NCBI GenBank assembly: GCA_030539475.1
Contig: JAUNRY010000171.1
Span: forward strand, 1-5,226
Direction: 5' to 3'
Length of the DNA: 5,226 bases
DNA from: Bacteroidia bacterium
GTDB taxonomy: Bacteria; Bacteroidota; Bacteroidia; Bacteroidales; Dysgonomonadaceae
Both the position numbers and the translations under genes were made by a program. This document shows, in pieces, positions 1-5,226 of this stretch. The stretch's first letter is position 1, and the number at the start of each line of letters is the position of its first letter. The notes under the pieces were generated by a model. That model had not been told where the DNA came from. It searched no databases and saw only the letters and a program-made list of their open reading frames with translations.

Positions 1-894
1 GGTTTATATAAAGTTTGCGATGAAGAGTTAGACAATTATTACCTGCTTTTTTGGATGAATACAAAAGACGGTATTGTTTTCAAGGATTTTGATTTTGTAA
101 GTAAATTTGAATATGATTTTGATGCCCAACTTTTAAATCTGTTTGAAATTAAAGAGAAAGACAAGAAAGAACCCAAACACTACCCTAAAATTCGCAATGT
201 ATTTGAGTTTGAGCAAATGGTTTTCAAACAATTATTGCAAAGCAAATATTTAAAATTGGACTATTTCTCTGACCTAAATAAAGATGATTACGACAAAAAA
301 GATTTAACCTTTCATTCTTATTCCAAATTCCGAAAATCGGTTTACGATTTTGTCTATAAATCGCAACGCCAAGCGGTGGACGGTAATATGTTTGACGAAA
401 TGGTTTTCAATGGAATAAAAGACGACATTAAGCAAGGAAACGAGTACGGCGTGAAAGAAAAATTAAACATTTGGTACAGTATATACGATTATTTTAATCC
501 TAAAAACAATATTTCTATGGCAAGTAAATTAGAATCTTATCAAAGGTTTGTAGATGAACTTACAAACCAAACAACAACCGGTTCAAACGCATCCGATGCC
601 GAATTTGCTTTTGCTGCAGGCCAAGTAATTTATTACATTCTGGAAAAAAGCAAATCAGCTGATAGTAGCTATCTTTTATTGGAACCATATCTGCAAAAAT
701 CAAAGTGCAGTGAATTAAAACAGGCAATCGCAAATGATTTCGCCAGATACAAACACGAAAATTTTTCTAGAAATTTCGACAATGTAGCATCTTTTGTATT
801 GACTTACGAAACTGATGCAAATATAAAACAATTATTACCTGAACTTCTTTCTGGAGTTTTTGCAAAAAATCAATTATTCAGTAACAAATCCTAA
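1..894 (+). CDS. cas8b: Type I-B Cascade large subunit Cas8b/Csh1, 3' part (5' end outside window)
   Basis: This is the large subunit of the type I-B Cascade complex, which in this family recognises the PAM and helps recruit Cas3. The reading frame is open from base 1, so the gene starts upstream; the ATG at 55 is only an internal Met. The window holds 297 C-terminal residues, and the N-terminal part is missing. Blocks resembling Csh1/TM1802-type Cas8b are VFEFEQ (window residues 67-72), SVYDFVYKSQR (113-123), EKLNIWYSIYDYF (153-165) and FAFAAGQ (202-208), followed by a helical tail with LLEPYL and a C-terminal LLPELLSGVF. Position directly before cas7-cas5-cas3 is the canonical I-B place for cas8b. 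The last ~125 residues correspond to the small-subunit-like helical domain (see the nested cas11b candidate). The DNA is visibly more A/T-rich than in cas7. The family call rests on these remembered blocks plus context; Csh1 versus the related TM1802 branch cannot be settled without a profile search. Confidence 0.88.
   Translation, partial: GLYKVCDEELDNYYLLFWMNTKDGIVFKDFDFVSKFEYDFDAQLLNLFEIKEKDKKEPKHYPKIRNVFEFEQMVFKQLLQSKYLKLDYFSDLNKDDYDKKDLTFHSYSKFRKSVYDFVYKSQRQAVDGNMFDEMVFNGIKDDIKQGNEYGVKEKLNIWYSIYDYFNPKNNISMASKLESYQRFVDELTNQTTTGSNASDAEFAFAAGQVIYYILEKSKSADSSYLLLEPYLQKSKCSELKQAIANDFARYKHENFSRNFDNVASFVLTYETDANIKQLLPELLSGVFAKNQLFSNKS
517..894 (+). CDS. cas11b: Candidate internal translation product: small subunit Cas11b nested in cas8b
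   Basis: No free-standing small-subunit gene lies between cas8b and cas3. In characterised type I-B, I-C and I-D systems the small subunit is made from an internal start near the 3' end of cas8 or cas10d. Here an in-frame ATG at 517 (MASKLES) would give 125 residues, the usual size of a Cas11. It sits at a plausible domain boundary: it follows the conserved EKLNIWYSIYDYF block and an N/P-rich turn, and is followed by a Ser/Thr/Asn-rich stretch and then the helical FAFAAGQVIYYILEKSK region. The bases before it (taaaaacaat, then atttct) are A-rich with no Shine-Dalgarno, much like the leader of cas7 (taacaaaaaacatt). The product would supply helical small subunits lining the Cascade belly and contacting the non-target strand. 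Earlier in-frame ATGs (388, 400) would begin inside conserved Cas8 sequence and are less likely. Function is inferred from the family; the internal start is unproven. Confidence 0.5.
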   Translation: MASKLESYQRFVDELTNQTTTGSNASDAEFAFAAGQVIYYILEKSKSADSSYLLLEPYLQKSKCSELKQAIANDFARYKHENFSRNFDNVASFVLTYETDANIKQLLPELLSGVFAKNQLFSNKS

Positions 895-909
895 ATAACA
901 AAAAACATT

Positions 910-1824
910 ATGGCTAATCAATTTTCAAACCGCGTTTATGGCTGCGCCATCATTAAATCCGTAAATTCCAACTACAATGCCGATTTTTCGGGACAACCAC
1001 GCAAATTGCCCAACGGCACGGTATATGCCACTGACAAAGCGTTAAAATATTCGGTGAGAAACTATTGGAAAAATGCGCTAAACGAAAATGTATTTTACTT
1101 CAAATCGCTAACCGAATCGATGTCGCCCCGCTCTTTGGACGAAACGTATGAAAAACACTTCGGAAAATTTCAGAATACCGATAAAGCAAAATTGAGATTG
1201 GAAGTGCTGAAAAATGTTTTAAGCTGCCTTGATGTGCGCTTATTTGGAGGTACTTACGCCGGAAAAACAAACATATCCATTCACGGCACGTGCCAAATTA
1301 CACACGGAGTGAACCGTTTTGGCGAAAATGTGATATATTCCGAACAGATAATGTCGCCGTTCCGCAACTCAAACGAAGGCAGCGCCGAAAGCACAATGAC
1401 CACGCTCGGTTCGCAATCAAAATTGGAAGAAGGGCATTACGTGCATCATTTTTCCATAAATCCTAAAAACATAACCGACGATGTGGCAAGGGTAGGCGCC
1501 GCCGGGTTGACCGACGAAGATATTGCAAAACTGAAAGAAGGCCTGCGCAAAGGCGCTACTTATTACGACTCGGCCGCCAAATCGGGCACCGAAAACGAGT
1601 TATTGTTGTGGATACAGCTGAAAGCAAATTCAAAACTCGTAATCCCATCGCTTGTGGAGTTGGTGGACGTAACAAAAGAGCGGAAAATCGACCTGCAAAA
1701 AGTGAAAAATCTTTTAGCCGAACCGCACATCGCATCCGAGGTTGAAAAAATAGAACTTTATTTCAACAAAGAAATAACCAGCGTAATAAACGAACCGCAA
1801 AACTGTCAATTTATAGAGTTGTAA
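910..1824 (+). CDS. cas7: Type I-B Cascade backbone subunit Cas7/Csh2
   Basis: Cas7 polymerises along the crRNA spacer to form the Cascade backbone and does not itself cut nucleic acid in type I systems. The protein has 304 residues, the usual Csh2 length. Signature segments are the N-terminal NRVYGCAIIKSVNSNYNAD (7-25), then QPRKLPNG (29-36) and the basic ALKYSVRNYWKN (44-55), DVRLFGG (108-114), the NISIHGTCQITHGVN block (121-135), the MSPFRNSN loop (148-155) and the Thr/Ser-rich TMTTLGSQSKLEEGHYVHHF (162-181) typical of the second half of the fold. These match the Cas7 RRM-fold family, Csh2 branch (TIGR02590-type). The ATG at 910 is 15 nt after the cas8b stop; the leader is A-rich with no Shine-Dalgarno, as is common in Bacteroidota. 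It is the most GC-rich gene of the four by eye. Co-transcription with cas8b is implied by the short gap. No catalytic residue is expected, and no truncation or frameshift is seen. Confidence 0.95.
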   Translation: MANQFSNRVYGCAIIKSVNSNYNADFSGQPRKLPNGTVYATDKALKYSVRNYWKNALNENVFYFKSLTESMSPRSLDETYEKHFGKFQNTDKAKLRLEVLKNVLSCLDVRLFGGTYAGKTNISIHGTCQITHGVNRFGENVIYSEQIMSPFRNSNEGSAESTMTTLGSQSKLEEGHYVHHFSINPKNITDDVARVGAAGLTDEDIAKLKEGLRKGATYYDSAAKSGTENELLLWIQLKANSKLVIPSLVELVDVTKERKIDLQKVKNLLAEPHIASEVEKIELYFNKEITSVINEPQNCQFIEL

Positions 1825-1851
1825 TTCCTATTTAAACAGCGTTTAATGACC

Positions 1852-1868
1852 ATTTAAAACTTTTAAAT
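1852..1868. promoter_or_regulatory. Perfect 17-nt AT palindrome abutting the cas5 start codon
   Basis: In the 44-nt cas7-cas5 gap, ATTTAAAA (1852-1859) and TTTTAAAT (1861-1868) are exact reverse complements separated by one C, and the right arm ends at the base before the cas5 ATG. A weaker dyad lies just upstream: TTAAAC (1832-1837) and GTTTAA (1841-1846) around an AGC loop. As RNA the arms are only A-U pairs, so a strong hairpin or terminator is unlikely and there is no GC stem. It could be an operator for a dimeric regulator or an unstructured A/U-rich ribosome landing site, but a chance palindrome is possible in such AT-rich sequence. No promoter box of the Bacteroidota type (TTTG with TAnnTTTG) is convincing here. 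Confidence 0.3.
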
Positions 1869-2636
1869 ATGGAAAAACTCGTATCGATAGATTTGAAGGC
1901 CGATTTTGGCTTTTTCCGCAAGCCGGATGCCAATAACACCATCAACTTATCTTATAATATTATACACAAACCTGCGATTTTGGGGGTGCTGGGCGCCGTT
2001 TTGGGTTTAGAGGGTTACAAAGAAAAAGGCAAACTGCCGGCTTATTACGAAACTCTCAAAGACATAAAAACCGGAGTTGAACCCCTGGAAGAAGAAAAAG
2101 GAAGCTATCGGAAAACCAATATCAAATATTCAAATACGGTGGGCTATGCAAACAAAGGAAGCAATTTTTTAACGGAAGAAATGACGTTGGTCAATCCGCA
2201 ATATCGAATTTATCTGCTGTTGGAAACCGAAAATGCATGGCATCAATCGCTTCTTCACAATCTTTCTAATGCACAAAGTGAATTTATCCCGTATTTCGGG
2301 AAAAATGAATTTACGGCGTGGTGGGAAAAAACAAGTTTCAGAGAGTATAGTTTTGAACAAAATCCGCATATAACGGAAAGCATACGGATTAAAACCGTTT
2401 TTCAGAAAGATTTGGTATTGAGAACCAATTCTGAAGAGGTCGTTGGCTTTTTGCCAAATCCCGATGACCCCATTCCGTTTCTGTATTTTGAACGGCTACC
2501 CAAAAAATTGGATGCCAATTTAATGCAATATGATTTGGGCGAGTTTGCTTATTCAACGTTTTACGTAAAAAACGCAGGAAATCTTCAAAATTTGTATTAC
2601 ATAAAGGACGAGGATTATTATGTGCAACTCATATAA
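1869..2636 (+). CDS. cas5: Type I-B Cascade subunit Cas5 (Cas5h)
   Basis: Cas5 caps the 5' handle of the crRNA in Cascade and sits beside Cas8b at the PAM end. In type I-B it is structural, with crRNA processing done by Cas6. The protein is 255 residues, typical for Cas5h. The N-terminal RRM-like hallmark is clear: VSIDLKADFGFFRKPDANN (5-23), then LSYNIIHKPAILGVLGAVLGLEGY (27-50), containing the aromatic/Pro turn and the Gly-rich G-x-x-G-A-V-L-G helix that defines Cas5 N-termini (Cas5h, TIGR02592-type). The C-terminal region ends NLQNLYYIKDEDYYVQLI. The ATG at 1869 is chosen because the hallmark strand begins immediately after it. The gene follows cas7 by 44 nt and its last 17 nt are shared with the start of cas3, which points to one transcript. 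The protein looks complete. Confidence 0.93.
   Translation: MEKLVSIDLKADFGFFRKPDANNTINLSYNIIHKPAILGVLGAVLGLEGYKEKGKLPAYYETLKDIKTGVEPLEEEKGSYRKTNIKYSNTVGYANKGSNFLTEEMTLVNPQYRIYLLLETENAWHQSLLHNLSNAQSEFIPYFGKNEFTAWWEKTSFREYSFEQNPHITESIRIKTVFQKDLVLRTNSEEVVGFLPNPDDPIPFLYFERLPKKLDANLMQYDLGEFAYSTFYVKNAGNLQNLYYIKDEDYYVQLI
2606..2613 (+). promoter_or_regulatory. Purine-rich SD-like site ahead of the cas3 start
   Basis: GGACGAGG lies 6 nt before the ATG at 2620, inside the cas5 coding sequence. It is the only one of the visible starts (cas7, cas5, cas11b candidate, cas3) with a purine run at Shine-Dalgarno spacing. Because it also encodes Cas5 residues (KDED), it may be incidental, and translation of cas3 may depend mainly on ribosomes finishing cas5 16 nt beyond the A of the ATG. 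Confidence 0.3.
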
Positions 2637-5226
2637 AACGGCAGATGAAATATTGGGCCAATCTGTCGGCATTGACACCTATCTTGTTGATGCCGGCAGA
2701 TACTATGCCCACCGACCGTCTGTCGGCATAAAAAATCGGAAGCCGGAATTGCTGGCCGAGCACATTGCTTTGGTTGCCGGATATTTTAAAAAACTTGTAT
2801 CGGCGCACAGGTTAAATGGTGTGCTGGATGGTTTGATTTCGGAATTTATCGCCGATAATGGTTTTGAAGGAAATGCCGTTTTGGGTAATTTCATCAAAAA
2901 ACTTTTTGTAAACGCGGTTGTTTTTCACGATTTTGGAAAGATAAACGAAAATTTTCAGGCACATCCCGAAAAAATGAACAATCCTTTTTTCAAAGGAAAA
3001 GAAATAGCCCAAAGTCCCATTTTGCGCAACCATTCATCGTTGGGCGCTTTCATTTTCATTTGCAAGCATCTTAACGAAGTGCCGGAAGAACTGCCCGTAC
3101 CATTGCAGCCAATTGGCGTTGTTTCTACGTTATGTTTTTCTTATCCAATTTTTAAGCACCATGCCAGATACTTGTCCAATGACAGCAAAGATGAAATTTC
3201 ATTCTCGAAACCAAACGAAGTTGAGTTTCTGAAAAAATATCTCGACAATTATGGATTTATTATAAATAAACAGATATTCGGCATTCTTCCCGATACCAAA
3301 GTTATCTTTAAACGCACGGCATATAGTAAATATTTACACTCATTTGCGCTGTATTCTTTGTTGCGGTTGAATTTTTCGCTGCTCACTGCGGCTGATTATC
3401 TGGCAACAAACGAATATGTATCACAATTTCCAACAAACGATTTTGGCGTTTTATCCGAACAACGTATTGAGGAATTATTCCGTTTTGTTTCGCAAAGCGA
3501 TTGGTTAAACCAATCCGAAGGGAAGAAAAATTTCAACAAAAATACTTACGAAAATTTGTCCGTTTTTTTGCCTCAACTTCCGCAAGAAGAAAGCGGTGCT
3601 AATTTAAACGTGCTGCGGAGTCAAATGGCAAAAGATGTAATTTGCACCCTTCGCACAAATTTCCAAAACAATCTCTTTTATATTGAAGCGCCCACGGGCG
3701 GCGGAAAAACCAATCTTTCGATTTTGGCGGTGGTGGAACTTTTGCGGAAATATAAAGGCGAAATCAATAAGGTTTTTTATGTTTTTCCGTTTACCACGCT
3801 CATCACGCAGACCTATAAATCGGTAAAGGAAACACTTGGCTTGTCGGATGACGAAATTATAGAACTGCATTCTAAAGCCGGTTTTAGAGGAAAGGAAAAT
3901 GACGAAGACGACCAATATGGCCGAGAAAAGAAAAACTACATAGACCGACTTTTTGTAAACTATCCGTTTTGTTTGCTTTCGCACATTAAATTTTTCGATT
4001 TGCTGAAAACCAACGAAAAAGAACCGAATTATTTACTGCACCGTCTGGCAAATTCCATTGTCGTAATAGATGAATTGCAATCCTATAATCCCGAGCATTG
4101 GGATAAAGTGATTTATTTTGTTAAAAAATATGCCAAGGCTTACAACATCAGATTTATTTTGATGTCGGCAACGTTGCCCAAATTGGATAAATTGAACGTC
4201 ATTAGCGAACAAGTTCAGGATTTTGTGTATTTGATTACTGATGCAAAAAAGAAATATTTTTGCAATCCGAACTTTTGTAATCGTGTAACTTTTGATTTTA
4301 CATTACTCACTAAATCTAACATCACCCTCAACGATATTGCCCATTTGCTGCTTTCGGAATCCGAGAAATATGCCAACAAAGATTTTGGCAACGCCAAACC
4401 GTTGGGCAGTGTTTATACCATCATTGAATTTATTTTTAAGAAAACGGCGTCAGAATTTTATGACATTATTCAGAATTCGGCAACTTTTTTTGATGAAATA
4501 TTTCTTCTGTCGGGCACAATTTTGGAACATCGGCGCAGAGAAATAATCAATTATCTGAAAAATTCATCCAACCGCAAAAAGAAAATTCTTCTCATCACCA
4601 CCCAAGTAGTGGAAGCGGGCGTGGATATTGATATGGATTTGGGCTTTAAGGATACATCTTTGGTAGATAGTGATGAGCAGCTTGCGGGGCGCATCAATCG
4701 GAATGTGAACAAGCAGGATTGTAAACTTTTTCTTTTCAATTACAACAATGAAAAGTTGATATATGGAAAAGATAAACGGCTCGAAATATCAAGAAAAATT
4801 CCACACGAAGAGTATCGTCGGATTCTTCGGGAAAAAGATTTCGATGCTCTTTATGATTTGGTGCTTAGTGATAAAAATACGTGGAATTTTACCGAAATGG
4901 CAGACGGATTTAATCAGTATGTGCTAAAAATAGAGAATTTGCTATTTCGGTCCGTGAATGAAGATTTTCGGCTTATCGAACAAGCAAATATAAGCTGTTT
5001 TGTGCCTTTGGCCGTTCCCATAGCGGTAAATGGAACAAGTGATGGCTCGGTTGAGAAAATATTTTCGGACGACGATTTGCTTTTCTTAGCACAGAACAAT
5101 GTGTATCCAAATGAAAAAGAACAGATAGAAGGGTCAGATGTTTTTGACCTTTACTTGTCGTTTATTCATAACAAAACCGATTTTACATCACAAAAAATTA
5201 GAGAGAAAAAATTGCAGGGGATAATG
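2620..5226 (+). CDS. cas3: CRISPR-associated nuclease-helicase Cas3, N-terminal HD plus SF2 helicase (3' end outside window)
   Basis: Cas3 is recruited by target-bound Cascade, nicks the displaced strand with its HD nuclease and degrades DNA while translocating 3'-5' with its ATP-driven helicase. I checked the frame codon by codon from 2620 to the edge: 869 codons, no stop, so only a short C-terminal tail is missing. The ATG at 2620 is the only Met codon between the upstream in-frame stop (2602-2604) and the HD domain. HD residues visible: H48, H103-D104 in HDFGK, H138 (RNHSS), H180-H181 (KHHARY), D259 (TAADYLA). Helicase motifs: Walker A APTGGGKT (357-364, K363), Ia VFPFTTL (388-394), LHSK (416-419), LLSHIKFFD (453-461), DExH-type box DELQ (484-487), SAT (516-518), QVVEAGVDID (662-671), and motif VI QLAGRINR (687-694, R691 and R694). 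Residues from about 760 on form the start of the C-terminal domain. The order HD-helicase and the wording of motifs V-VI are typical of I-B Cas3. It overlaps cas5 by 17 nt. Nothing suggests inactivation. Confidence 0.96.
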   Translation, partial: MCNSYKTADEILGQSVGIDTYLVDAGRYYAHRPSVGIKNRKPELLAEHIALVAGYFKKLVSAHRLNGVLDGLISEFIADNGFEGNAVLGNFIKKLFVNAVVFHDFGKINENFQAHPEKMNNPFFKGKEIAQSPILRNHSSLGAFIFICKHLNEVPEELPVPLQPIGVVSTLCFSYPIFKHHARYLSNDSKDEISFSKPNEVEFLKKYLDNYGFIINKQIFGILPDTKVIFKRTAYSKYLHSFALYSLLRLNFSLLTAADYLATNEYVSQFPTNDFGVLSEQRIEELFRFVSQSDWLNQSEGKKNFNKNTYENLSVFLPQLPQEESGANLNVLRSQMAKDVICTLRTNFQNNLFYIEAPTGGGKTNLSILAVVELLRKYKGEINKVFYVFPFTTLITQTYKSVKETLGLSDDEIIELHSKAGFRGKENDEDDQYGREKKNYIDRLFVNYPFCLLSHIKFFDLLKTNEKEPNYLLHRLANSIVVIDELQSYNPEHWDKVIYFVKKYAKAYNIRFILMSATLPKLDKLNVISEQVQDFVYLITDAKKKYFCNPNFCNRVTFDFTLLTKSNITLNDIAHLLLSESEKYANKDFGNAKPLGSVYTIIEFIFKKTASEFYDIIQNSATFFDEIFLLSGTILEHRRREIINYLKNSSNRKKKILLITTQVVEAGVDIDMDLGFKDTSLVDSDEQLAGRINRNVNKQDCKLFLFNYNNEKLIYGKDKRLEISRKIPHEEYRRILREKDFDALYDLVLSDKNTWNFTEMADGFNQYVLKIENLLFRSVNEDFRLIEQANISCFVPLAVPIAVNGTSDGSVEKIFSDDDLLFLAQNNVYPNEKEQIEGSDVFDLYLSFIHNKTDFTSQKIREKKLQGIM
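2661..2729 (+). repeat. Three-copy direct/inverted repeat forming two alternative hairpins in the cas3 5' coding region
   Basis: TCTGTCGGCAT occurs twice, at 2662-2672 and 2719-2729, and a near-exact reverse complement, ATGCCGGCAGA, sits between them at 2690-2700. In RNA the middle copy can pair with the first copy (11 pairs including one G-U, extendable to 12 using 2661 and 2701, loop about 17 nt) or with the last copy (11 pairs, loop 18 nt), but not with both. The repeat lies about 42 nt after the cas3 start. At protein level the two direct copies both encode Ser-Val-Gly-Ile (residues 15-18 and 34-37). This could modulate cas3 translation or mRNA stability, or be a chance or duplication-derived repeat; the sequence does not decide between these. 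Confidence 0.5.

Noticed and set aside
55..57. ATG at 55 as the start of cas8b
   Set aside because: The frame is open back to base 1, with plausible protein sequence before this Met, and the remaining length is far too short for a whole Cas8b; the true start is upstream of the window.
484..516. Possible CRISPR array, leader or transposon ends anywhere in the window
   Set aside because: Reading through the window showed no regularly spaced 28-37 nt repeats, no terminal inverted repeats and no transposase-like protein; coordinates given are nominal.
2287..2301. Small hairpin TCCCG-TATTT-CGGGA within cas5
   Set aside because: Only five base pairs, mid-gene, with no U-tract; expected by chance and not a terminator.
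3604..3984. 126-codon open frame on the minus strand inside cas3
   Set aside because: It lies wholly opposite the Walker A to LLSHIKFF region of a clear Cas3 and its product has no recognisable domain; it is a shadow of the real gene.
4069..4080. DELQ in place of DEAH/DECH in Cas3 motif II as a sign of inactivation
   Set aside because: The catalytic Asp-Glu pair is kept, and variation at the last two positions is usual among Cas3 helicases of this type.
4292..4546. 84-codon open frame on the plus strand in another frame within cas3
   Set aside because: The Cas3 frame is continuous through this stretch and on to motifs V and VI, so this is neither a frameshift nor a separate gene.

Overview
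This window is the interference half of a type I-B CRISPR-Cas operon, all on the + strand. Four genes lie back to back: the 3' part of cas8b/csh1 (1-894, cut by the left edge), cas7/csh2 (910-1824), cas5h (1869-2636) and cas3 (2620 to the right edge, cut before its stop). The gene order and the conserved blocks in each protein place it in subtype I-B. No array, adaptation gene, RNA gene or mobile element lies inside the window.

The source is probably a Bacteroidota (Bacteroidetes) bacterium. The DNA is AT-rich to moderate, the gene starts for cas7 and cas5 have A/T-rich leaders with no Shine-Dalgarno sequence, and the proteins read like the csh1-csh2-cas5h-cas3 set common in that phylum. This placement is inference.

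Working model, from knowledge of type I-B systems: Cas5, several Cas7 copies, Cas8b and a small subunit Cas11b assemble on a crRNA as Cascade. Cas7 forms the backbone, Cas5 holds the 5' handle, and Cas8b recognises the PAM. Cas3 is then recruited to nick and unwind the target DNA. The Cas3 here has the HD-nuclease and DExH-helicase residues that can be checked by eye, so the locus looks functional. No separate cas11 gene is visible. In type I-B the small subunit is made from an internal start within cas8b, and a good candidate start is present at position 517.

Layout: 1-894 cas8b with the nested cas11b candidate (517-894); a 15-nt gap; cas7; a 44-nt AT-rich gap holding a perfect 17-nt palindrome that touches the cas5 start codon; cas5; a 17-nt overlap; cas3. 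The first codons of cas3 contain an unusual three-copy inverted/direct repeat that can form two mutually exclusive hairpins. Genes expected just outside are cas6 upstream and cas4-cas1-cas2 plus the CRISPR array downstream; these cannot be seen. Overall this is a recognisable known system, and the points of interest are the nested small subunit and the two small structured sites.
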